From positions 1 through 6,262 of the forward strand of contig JAAKFP010000157.1 in assembly GCA_011065005.1 (NCBI GenBank): DNA of 6,262 nt, given 5' to 3'. The notes under the pieces were generated by a model. It searched no databases. It was given only the letters and a program-made list of their open reading frames with translations, and was not told the origin of the DNA. This document shows positions 1 to 4,541 of this stretch, piece after piece (within the stretch, counting starts at the first letter, position 1; every line of letters begins with the position of its first letter). A program made the translations under genes and the position numbers. This stretch comes from Chlamydiota bacterium (GTDB lineage: Bacteria; Chlamydiota; Chlamydiia; Chlamydiales; Waddliaceae).

Positions 1-2
1 AA

Positions 3-71
3 GATGTATCAGAAATTCAGCTGAGACGCAACCCGGAAATTAAAATTGGACAAGGCACTAGTTCCTTTTAG
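3..71 (+). other. Open frame entering from left edge, possible 3' end of a rearranged gene
   Basis: A plus-strand frame is open from the window edge and reads DVSEIQLRRNPEIKIGQ followed by GTSSF and a TAG at 69-71. The last five codons and the stop lie in sequence that, on the other strand, encodes the Fic protein (its KGTSA). The frame could therefore be the tail of a gene, perhaps a transposase, joined at about position 55 to the interrupted fic gene. I do not recognise the family, the stretch is only 22 codons, and it may be non-coding. It matters mainly as the candidate breakpoint that truncated fic. Confidence 0.18.
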
Positions 72-599
72 AACCAAACGTTCGGTGTCAAGTTTCGAGT
101 ATGTATTTCCCTCTAACCTGGAGGAATTATAAGAAAGGTCAATCAACAAGCGACTAAAAATCTGCCTTGCATAGGTTCCTGCCGGGTCTTTATTTGTATC
201 GCGAGCACCTGCTTCGTGTAACTGGATCCTTACAGATTCAGAAAACAAAAAAGTTTCATTAGGGTGATAGGAATCAAGCCATTCTTCGTCATAAGCATTT
301 GGTTTTCGCTCATAAAGAGGTCTTTGGACATGGCGAATGGCTTCAAGGCTTACCGAACTGAAGCAACTGCTTACAGCATGGTTGCGCTGTCCTTGAGACC
401 GCGCAACTTGATATTTTGTCCCCCTCTTTTGACCTGTTTTTTTAACCAAGCCTTCCTCAACGAACTGGTTCAACCAACGCCTGACCGAACGCTCTTTGAA
501 ATTGTCCTGTAACTTATCCATTAAATCTGGAAGACTAACGGGTTCGCAAAGCTGGCCTAATAGCCTCAAAATGGCCAATTTTCTGTCTCGTGGTTTCAT
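9..599 (-). pseudogene. Truncated Fic-family protein: winged-helix domain plus Fic N-terminal inhibitory helix, no FIC catalytic core
   Basis: The 196-residue product starts at the ATG at 597-599, which has a GAGGG ribosome site at 607-611 with 7-nt spacing. A longer start at 650 is open, but its extra residues are encoded by the upstream operator repeats and it has no good SD. Residues 1-65 form a winged helix; ERSVRRWL (37-43) looks like the recognition helix and KKTGQKRGTKY (53-63) like the wing. Residues 95-180 match the N-terminal part of helix-turn-helix Fic proteins: RPLYERKPNAYDEEWLD, DPAGTYARQIF, then LSYNSSRLEGNTYS. S159-x-x-x-E163-G164 fits the (S/T)xxxE(G/N) autoinhibitory motif known from Fic AMP-transferases. 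Family members continue with GK..E...ILNHK and then HPFx(D/E)GNGR; here the protein leaves the family after GTSA (about residue 182) and stops at 9-11, so the AMPylation site is absent. Neither alternative minus frame at 1-60 restores the core, so a rearrangement is more likely than a single-base frameshift. It is either a pseudogene or a surviving DNA-binding repressor. Confidence 0.8.
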
Positions 600-621
600 A
601 AAATCACCCTCTACAAAGTTA

Positions 622-772
622 TACGGCCACTTTACAGTAATTACGGCCAATATTCAACCTTATTTGGCCGTATTTAAGGCGTTAATGACAATTTTTCAAT
701 AAGAATTGGCTTTTTTTGATTTTTTGGCCGTATTTTAACGGATACGGCCAAACCGAAATTAAATACGGCCAA
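622..772. promoter_or_regulatory. Operator array of six TACGGCCA(A) boxes upstream of the Fic/winged-helix gene
   Basis: Copies are at 622-629 (forward, last base C instead of A), 642-650 (forward), 664-672 (reverse), 724-732 (reverse), 743-751 (forward) and 764-772 (forward). Centres are spaced 20, 22, 60, 19 and 21 bp, close to multiples of two helical turns, so most boxes would face the same side of the DNA. A half-match, TTGGC at 706-710, lies inside the 60-bp gap, 42 bp from one neighbour and 18 bp from the other. Boxes 724-732 and 743-751 form a perfect 9-bp inverted repeat with a 10-bp spacer. One box overlaps the predicted -10 of the fic gene and two lie in its leader. The obvious candidate binder is the winged-helix domain of the adjacent Fic protein (inferred). 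Confidence 0.8.
671..699 (-). promoter_or_regulatory. Putative promoter of the truncated fic gene
   Basis: On the minus strand TTGAAA (694-699) is followed after 17 bp by TAAATA (671-676). The -10 overlaps operator box 664-672, and transcription would begin inside or just past that box, a layout typical of self-repression. The -10 is a weak match, and a 16-bp alternative, TTAAAT, overlaps it. Confidence 0.4.
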
Positions 773-785
773 TCAAAAGTTCTGA

Positions 786-899
786 TTATCCAAATAGGAC
801 AGTCAATGGGATAACCACATTATTCTTTGGAAATTTTGTGATTGATTCGGGGTCATGCAGTAAGACATTGGTGTCGATTACAAAGGTTTTTTTACTCAC
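786..899 (-). pseudogene. N-terminal remnant of a PhoH/YlaK-type PIN-domain protein
   Basis: A 37-codon minus-strand frame starts at GTG (897-899), preceded by GGAG at 906-909 with 6-nt spacing, and reads KKTFVIDTNVLLHDPESI, then TKFPKNNVVIPLTVLFG, then TAA at 786-788. This is the start of the PIN domain (PIN_4 type) found at the N-terminus of PhoH-like ATPases: the FVIDTNVLLHDP strand-loop with the first catalytic aspartate (D9), then NNVVIPLTVLEELD in intact members. Similarity is lost exactly where EELD should follow TVL, near position 795, and a stop follows two codons later. The rest of the PIN nuclease domain and the whole PhoH ATPase are missing. The breakpoint lies about 25 bp from the Fic operator array, so the same rearrangement probably brought the array here. 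As a 37-residue peptide it would lack an active site. Confidence 0.75.
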
Positions 900-922
900 A
901 GGTTACTCCATTGGCGAAAAAA

Positions 923-949
923 TCAGCACTTTACAGCAAGGAGTGCTAA
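923..949. promoter_or_regulatory. CIRCE-like operator (HrcA binding site)
   Basis: The consensus CIRCE element is TTAGCACTC-N9-GAGTGCTAA. Here TCAGCACTT (923-931, 7/9) is followed by exactly nine bases and then GAGTGCTAA (941-949, 9/9). HrcA uses this operator to repress dnaK and groE operons, including in chlamydiae. It lies 24 nt before the GTG of the PIN remnant and would fall within that gene's 5' leader (about +23 to +49 from the predicted minus-strand start), the classical CIRCE position. Relative to the plus-strand promoter it lies just upstream of the -35. Confidence 0.72.
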
Positions 950-954
950 ATTTG

Positions 955-983
955 TTGACAGCGTTCTCTTTTCCTGTTATTAT
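955..983 (+). promoter_or_regulatory. Sigma-70-type promoter for the SWIM-motif gene
   Basis: TTGACA (955-960, 6/6) and TATTAT (978-983, 5/6) are separated by 17 bp. Predicted start is near 990, giving an 80-nt leader to the ATG at 1070. The CIRCE-like element ends 5 bp upstream of the -35, so HrcA could interfere with this promoter too. Confidence 0.68.
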
Positions 984-984
984 A
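979..984 (-). promoter_or_regulatory. Perfect minus-strand -10 box overlapping the plus-strand promoter
   Basis: Read on the minus strand, 979-984 is TATAAT. It overlaps the plus-strand TATTAT by five bases, so the two promoters would compete for the same melted segment. The -35 at the expected distance (TTTCTT, 1002-1007) is poor. This is the best candidate to have driven the CIRCE-controlled PIN gene, and it could now read into fic. Confidence 0.4.
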
Positions 985-1069
985 CTAAATATAAGTTTGC
1001 GAAGAAATCGATTTTTTTCTAATTTTAATGGTTTACCAAGTTGCCATTTTTAAGATGGGGGTACTATAG

Positions 1070-1801
1070 ATGAAAATAAACAAGCGTTTTTTTAGTTTTC
1101 CACCTTACATTTCAACGAGTTGGGACAATATTACCGCGCTACGTATTAAAGAAGGAACTCTCATTGTACATCTAGTCGACGGAGAAACGGTTCATATTCC
1201 AAACTTAGAGTCAGAAACCCTTGAAACGATATTTGACGTACACACATCTATTCTCGAAGAAAAGGAAAAAACCGAACCTTCAAAACAACAAGTTCAAGGA
1301 GAGTTCCCCTTCCAACAATTTCTGGGGGGTTCTGAAAATTCTGAAAATATGGATCTTCCTTTCCGGTTTGGAATCAGTTCCACGGATGGCTTTGGCGCGG
1401 CACTTCAACATAACCAAGCGCAAGCAGATTCTCCCGACCTACCTCCAGAGGTGTTAGATAAAATTCAATCGATCGCGAAAATCATTTCCCCAGAAGATCC
1501 CAAAGCTATACCCAAACCTGAGCCTCACTGCAACTGTATACACTGTCAAATTGCTAGAGCAATCAATCAAGGTTTGGGGTTCACCGATCTTTATCAAAAG
1601 GAGGAAAGATCTGAAGAGGCAGTTTCTGTAGAAGAACTCCAATTTCAACAGTGGGAAATCTCACAAACTGATGAAAAGCTATACACCGTCAGCAACCGCC
1701 TTGATTCCAAAGAGAAATATAATGTTTTCCTAGGGCATCCCGTAGGATGTACCTGTGGGAAAGAAGGCTGCGAGCATATCCTTGCAGTCCTCAAAAGCTA
1801 A
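1070..1801 (+). CDS. Conserved hypothetical protein with C-terminal SWIM-type zinc motif
   Basis: The 243-residue protein starts at an ATG with a GGGGG ribosome site at 1057-1061 and 8-nt spacing, behind a strong promoter. Residues 1-65 are a compact segment opening MKINKRFFSFPPYISTSWDN and containing alternating hydrophobic strands (ALRIKEGTLIVHLVDGETVHIP). A low-complexity Q/S/P-rich linker follows (about 66-125). A first cysteine cluster is H153-C-N-C-I-H-C159, next to QIARAIN. The C-terminal block from about 205 reads YTVSNRL, YNVFLGHPVGC, and then C227-x-C229-x4-C234-x-H236 followed by ILAVL, which fits the SWIM finger CxCx(n)CxH and its usual (K/E)HILAVL ending. SWIM fingers bind nucleic acid or protein partners in varied contexts, so a nucleic-acid role is only possible. 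No signal peptide or membrane segment is visible, so it is presumably cytoplasmic. I believe it belongs to a chlamydia-wide hypothetical family, from memory only. It is monocistronic as far as can be seen. Confidence 0.9.
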   Translation: MKINKRFFSFPPYISTSWDNITALRIKEGTLIVHLVDGETVHIPNLESETLETIFDVHTSILEEKEKTEPSKQQVQGEFPFQQFLGGSENSENMDLPFRFGISSTDGFGAALQHNQAQADSPDLPPEVLDKIQSIAKIISPEDPKAIPKPEPHCNCIHCQIARAINQGLGFTDLYQKEERSEEAVSVEELQFQQWEISQTDEKLYTVSNRLDSKEKYNVFLGHPVGCTCGKEGCEHILAVLKS

Positions 1802-1819
1802 CTTTTCTTGTCAGAAAAG
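1802..1819. terminator. Short perfect hairpin after the SWIM-motif gene
   Basis: CTTTTCT (1802-1808) and AGAAAAG (1813-1819) are perfect 7-bp arms with a TGTC loop, starting at the base after the stop codon. The stem is AT-rich and no T-run follows, so it is a weak terminator at best. The larger palindrome downstream may do that job. Confidence 0.3.
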
Positions 1820-1847
1820 ACTTGAAAGGATAGAATCCTCACTTTAA

Positions 1848-2010
1848 GAGGCGGTTGCAAAAATATGGCGCAATCGATTTTTAGGTGATTTTGCCGATCT
1901 TCGGTGTTTGAGGCAAATTCACATACTCTTGAGAGTAGGGTATTTGCCTCAAACGCCGAAGATCGGTGAAAGCGCCTAAAAGCGATCCGCCATCTTTTTG
2001 CAATTGCCTC
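1848..2010. repeat. 163-bp palindromic (MITE-like) intergenic element
   Basis: Two arms of about 80 bp (1848-1930 and 1931-2010) are inverted copies of each other at roughly 80% identity, running from GAGGC at one end to GCCTC at the other. The tightest part is 1894-1918 against 1942-1966, complementary at 24 of 25 positions, with the odd one a G-U pair. Most transition differences between arms still pair as G-U in RNA (for example the two G's at 1853-1854 opposite T's). There is no ORF of substance and no clear target-site duplication. It sits between the SWIM-motif gene and the SH3b gene and could act as a bidirectional terminator. Whether it is repeated in the genome cannot be seen here. 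Confidence 0.75.
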
Positions 2011-2033
2011 TGTTAGACTGGGTGGATTATTAC
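2004..2033 (+). promoter_or_regulatory. Possible promoter of the SH3b gene at the palindrome's right end
   Basis: TTGCCT (2004-2009) and TATTAC (2028-2033) have an 18-bp spacer. Each hexamer matches consensus at 4 of 6 positions. The -35 lies inside the end of the palindromic element, so the element may have supplied half of this promoter. The call is weak. Confidence 0.28.
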
Positions 2034-2064
2034 CCGAAACTGAACTATCTTGAGGAGACACATC

Positions 2065-3336
2065 ATGCACAGAGCAGCAGCCTATTTTTTCGCCAGTTGC
2101 CTATTTTTCTTTCATTCAACAGGGGGAGTTCTTCTAGCTGACGGGGAGCCTTCTACTGAAGAGGAGTGTGGTAAATCACAAAGTACATTTACAGCCTTTA
2201 CTGGGCGAATTACCCGCAATAAAGTGAGAATGCGTTTACAGCCAAGTCTGGAAAGTTCTCCAATTCGGGAGTTGGATCGAGAAGACCTTATTGTTGTTGA
2301 TGATGAAACAGATGGATTCTATGCTGTTCTTCCCCCTTCTGATCTGAAAGCTTATATCTATCGCACCTATGTTTTGGATGGCGTCGTGGAAGGCAATAGA
2401 GTCAACATTCGTCTAGACCCACACACGGAAGCGCCTGTCATTGCGCAGCTAAATGCTGGGTATCGTATTGACGGAAAGATCAGCTCACAAAACAGCAAGT
2501 GGTTGGAGATCACACCTCCTCCGTCGACCCGTTTTTATGTTTCCAGCGACTACATTGAAAAGGTTGGCGACGGAAAATTTCTGACTAGACATGAAGAGCG
2601 CAAAGAAGATGTGAACAACATTTTGAACAGCACCTATATTGTGAGCCAGTCGGAGCTCCGAAAATCCTTTCAGGAAATCGAAACTGAGAAGGTTGTCGAA
2701 AACTATCAGAAGGTTATCAACGAGTATACCGACTTCCCTCTGCAGGTAACCAGGGCGAAGGGGTTCCTTACGAAGTTTCAAGATGCTTACCTCCACAAGA
2801 AAGTTGAATATCTAGAAGCAAGGACAAATGTGACACCCAACACTCGTCAAGTGCGCCGCGAAAGACCTTCTAGCAATAATAAGCAACCTCAAACCGAACA
2901 GCTTGCCAAACTTGAAAGACAGCTACAAGAAGACCAACCATTGCAAAATGCCTCACAAATCTATGAGCAATGGATTTCTGCAAAATATAACGCTGAGATC
3001 AATGCCCGGATGGCTTTATGGATCCCTATTGAGATCGCTTATTATGAGCAGTGGGCCAAGAATCATGACAACCGATCCATTCAAGAATTTTACAAGAGCC
3101 AACAGCATGACGCTGTTAAGCTTCGTGGTATTTTGGAGGCGTATGATCGCCCTATAAGAAACAAACCCGGCGACTACCTACTTGTCAATCGAGTGAATCG
3201 CCTTCCGATTGCATATATTTACAGCACGCAGATTAATCTTCAGGATAAACTGGGTCAGGAGATTTCGGTCGATGGTGTCCTAAGACCCAACAACAATTTT
3301 GCATTTCCAGCGTATTTCATTCTTTCTTCAGAATGA
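2065..3336 (+). CDS. Exported protein with two tandem SH3b domains
   Basis: The 423-residue protein starts at the ATG at 2065, with GAGGAG at 2052-2057 and 7-nt spacing. The frame is open to a TTG at 2050, but that would overlap the ribosome site. Residues 1-25 form a signal peptide: short basic start, hydrophobic AAAYFFASCLFFF, and a probable cleavage at LLA|DG (25/26). Two bacterial SH3 domains follow, about 46-108 (VRMRLQPSLESSPI, then a YIYRTYV end) and 109-167 (GNRVNIRLDPHTEAPVIAQL, then a YVSSDYI end). A helical charged region spans about 175-350, with a basic Q/N/R-rich linker (258-295). The C-terminal block, about 368-423, has LLVNRVNRLPIAYIYSTQINL and DGVLRPNNNFAFPAYF, possibly a small beta fold. 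SH3b modules of this kind often bind peptidoglycan or anchor periplasmic factors. The architecture resembles chlamydial SH3-domain proteins from memory; the function is not established. Confidence 0.9.
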   Translation: MHRAAAYFFASCLFFFHSTGGVLLADGEPSTEEECGKSQSTFTAFTGRITRNKVRMRLQPSLESSPIRELDREDLIVVDDETDGFYAVLPPSDLKAYIYRTYVLDGVVEGNRVNIRLDPHTEAPVIAQLNAGYRIDGKISSQNSKWLEITPPPSTRFYVSSDYIEKVGDGKFLTRHEERKEDVNNILNSTYIVSQSELRKSFQEIETEKVVENYQKVINEYTDFPLQVTRAKGFLTKFQDAYLHKKVEYLEARTNVTPNTRQVRRERPSSNNKQPQTEQLAKLERQLQEDQPLQNASQIYEQWISAKYNAEINARMALWIPIEIAYYEQWAKNHDNRSIQEFYKSQQHDAVKLRGILEAYDRPIRNKPGDYLLVNRVNRLPIAYIYSTQINLQDKLGQEISVDGVLRPNNNFAFPAYFILSSE

Positions 3337-3345
3337 ATTAGGAAT

Positions 3346-3368
3346 GGTGTTGTTGCATTAATCACCAC
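3346..3368 (+). repeat. Left 23-bp terminal inverted repeat of the intergenic element
   Basis: It begins GGTGTTGTTGCA and ends TCACCAC, starting 9 bp after the SH3b stop codon. It matches the reverse complement of 4103-4125 at 19 of 23 positions, with all four mismatches in the central bases 13-16. The TTGTTGCA core resembles the ends of several IS families, but no specific family can be assigned. Confidence 0.6.
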
Positions 3369-3473
3369 CGAGACCACTGAGCTCACAGAGAGGATATGAA
3401 AAAAATAAACGACTCATCTTTAATTTTCGTAACTATTCAGGTCACTATTTCTGGGACGATGGCCCCAGCCAAA

Positions 3474-4013
3474 AATGTGAAAAATCAAAGGGCCGAAGGT
3501 CTGAAAGTGGATAGCCCAGGCAGCAGTGAAGGGAGCTTGCGACCGGAACGGAAGCCTGGGTAGAGAGACGTATAAAAATGAGCCCTGAAAGGGAGATACA
3601 AAATATTCCTTTAGAAATTCATAATGTCATTATTATATCTGGAGTTTAGCATAGGCAAAAATCTCCCTGATCGTTTCAACCTAGAAAACGCAGTTGAAAA
3701 TGATCTATAAGTGCAAGATTTTGGTGCATAACTACTTACAATGGAGGGTCACATTCCCATACGGTGAAGGGGCCCTCCATTGTAAGCGGTTGTGGGCCAA
3801 AAGATTGTGCTTAGAGATCGTTTTCAACTGCGTTTTTTAGGTTCAAGCTTCTTTTACGACTTTTTCGTTTCCAGCGACATAAATGTATCGCCCTTTCAGG
3901 GCTCATTTTTTACACCCTACTACCCAGGCCTCCGTTCCGGTCGCAAGCTCCCTTCACTGCTGCCTGGGCTATCCACTTTCAGACCTTCGGTCCTTTTTTT
4001 GTTTTTCTACATC
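3474..4013. repeat. About 500-bp palindromic repeat with structured, GAA-triloop arms
   Basis: The left arm (about 3474-3748) and right arm (3773-4013) are inverted copies. 3493-3552 is identical to the reverse complement of 3931-3990 over all 60 bases, and 71 bases match with one difference when extended to 3563/3920. 3574-3593 matches 3891-3910 exactly (20 bp). The innermost 14 bp (3735-3748 and 3773-3786) are perfect around a 24-nt centre. The left arm has about 35 extra bases between 3595 and 3680. Each arm encodes small hairpins with GAA loops: GGCC-GAA-GGTC (3491-3501), CCG-GAA-CGG (3543-3551) and CCCT-GAA-AGGG (3583-3593). A longer stem, CCCAGGC/GCCTGGG (3515-3521 with 3554-3560), encloses the second. 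No known RNA family is recognised. Confidence 0.85.
3982..4000 (+). terminator. Hairpin followed by seven T's at the outer end of the palindrome
   Basis: GACC-TTC-GGTC (3982-3992) is followed by C and seven T's (3994-4000). The stem is only 4 bp, so it is weak as an intrinsic terminator. The mirrored copy on the left arm lacks the run of T's. Confidence 0.3.
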
Positions 4014-4102
4014 CTACTGAAAGGCTAATAAAACAGTGCTGAAATCCACTTCTCAATGGGAAAAGCAGTATTTATGGGTAAAGGGAAGCGCTGACCTGCT
4101 CT

Positions 4103-4125
4103 GTGGTGAACTGTGCAACAACACC
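4103..4125 (-). repeat. Right 23-bp terminal inverted repeat of the intergenic element
   Basis: Read on the minus strand it starts GGTGTTGTTGCA and ends TTCACCAC, pairing with 3346-3368. It ends 7 bp from the stop codon of the small membrane protein, so the gene was left intact. Confidence 0.6.
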
Positions 4126-4132
4126 GTAATTT

Positions 4133-4414
4133 CTATTCCGTTTCTTTTTCGTCTATATCAGTAACGGTAAATTCCAACCCACCAAATGATGAAGCGACAA
4201 GGTTGTACAGCCAAGAAAAAATAGCGAATAAAATATAGAAAAAAATAAGATATATAAATGGCGCGAGGAAGACGCACAGCGCCCCCGCAACCTCATGGAA
4301 TAGCAATATATAAATCCCCAAGGGAATGGCTACTATTGCGGATAAAATAAAATAAAGGATTGCTATGACCTTACTTGATTGATGGATAGAAATTTTTGAT
4401 ACTTGCTTTTTCAT
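4133..4414 (-). CDS. Small two-helix membrane protein of unknown function
   Basis: The 93-residue protein has an ATG at 4412-4414 and a strong AAGGAG site at 4422-4427 with 7-nt spacing. A basic N-terminus (MKKQVSKISIHQSSK) leads to a first membrane helix (about 16-39, VIAILYFILSAIVAIPLGIY) and a second (about 43-71, ending IFSWLYNLVA). A conserved-looking FGGLEFTV motif (77-84) and an acidic tail, DIDEKETE, follow. The layout resembles a widespread family of short membrane proteins with an N-terminal basic SKISIHQSSKV-like stretch and a terminal GG(I/L)EF motif, possibly DUF3566-like; this is from memory. Both ends are probably cytoplasmic. The gene is transcribed away from comM and converges on the SH3b gene across the palindromic element. 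Confidence 0.85.
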   Translation of the reverse strand: MKKQVSKISIHQSSKVIAILYFILSAIVAIPLGIYILLFHEVAGALCVFLAPFIYLIFFYILFAIFSWLYNLVASSFGGLEFTVTDIDEKETE

Positions 4415-4446
4415 TTTCCTTCTCCTTTAGTACATGTCTCCCTTCT

Positions 4447-4474
4447 TTTTTAGCACTAAAAGTTATTTTTTCAA
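4447..4474 (-). promoter_or_regulatory. Possible promoter of the small membrane protein gene
   Basis: On the minus strand TTGAAA (4469-4474) and TAAAAA (4447-4452) are separated by 16 bp. The region is AT-rich, so the match may be fortuitous. Confidence 0.3.
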
Positions 4475-4483
4475 AATCATTCG

Positions 4484-4512
4484 TTGTAGAAATCGAAATC
4501 TTCAGATAGTAT
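4484..4512 (+). promoter_or_regulatory. Possible comM promoter
   Basis: TTGTAG (4484-4489), 17 bp, then TAGTAT (4507-4512), 30 bp before the comM ATG. The -35 is poor. It is divergent from, and separated by about 10 bp from, the candidate promoter of the small membrane gene. Confidence 0.3.
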
Positions 4513-4541
4513 TTCATACATTTGACAGAGGTTTATAGGAA

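Larger units (their letters stand above)
3346..4125. mobile_element. 780-bp gene-free element bounded by terminal inverted repeats
   Basis: The block fills nearly all the space between two convergent genes, with its ends 9 bp and 7 bp from their stop codons. The 23-bp ends are inverted at 19/23. Flanking bases GGAAT (3341-3345) and GTAAT (4126-4130) could be a decayed 5-bp target duplication. There is no transposase; the only open frames (3396-3563 and 3792-4028) read through the nested palindrome and are not credible. It is best explained as a non-autonomous or decayed insertion carrying an inner palindromic repeat, but two independent relics at the edges cannot be excluded. Confidence 0.5.

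Noticed and set aside
264..702. Two plus-strand frames (264-512 and 496-702)
   Set aside because: Both are antisense to the winged-helix/Fic coding sequence, which has clear domain motifs and an SD.
838..1053. 71-codon plus-strand frame upstream of the SWIM-motif gene
   Set aside because: It is antisense to the PIN remnant, runs through the CIRCE-like site and promoter, lacks a ribosome site and has no recognisable composition.
1848..2010. CRISPR or tRNA interpretation of the repeats
   Set aside because: There are only two inverted arms and no direct repeats with spacers; no cloverleaf or CCA-type end could be found.
1798..2070. 90-codon minus-strand frame
   Set aside because: It is the translation of the 163-bp palindrome plus flanks; no SD and no plausible protein features.
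3361..3395. ACCACCGAGACCACTGAG-like run resembling repeats found near GxxExxY genes in other bacteria
   Set aside because: No GxxExxY gene is present here and the match is short and simple in sequence; not enough to annotate.
3451..3468. CTGGG/CCCAG hairpin as terminator of the SH3b gene
   Set aside because: The stem is 5 bp, more than 110 bp from the stop, and has no T-run.
3396..3563. 55-codon plus-strand frame starting MKKINDSSLIF
   Set aside because: The GAGAGG is only about 2 nt from the ATG and most of the product is encoded by the palindrome arm, so it is probably fortuitous.
3792..4028. 78-codon plus-strand frame through the right arm of the palindrome
   Set aside because: It reads the inverse of the structured repeat (PGLRSGRKLPSLLPGLSTF), has no SD, and is best seen as a repeat-derived spurious ORF.
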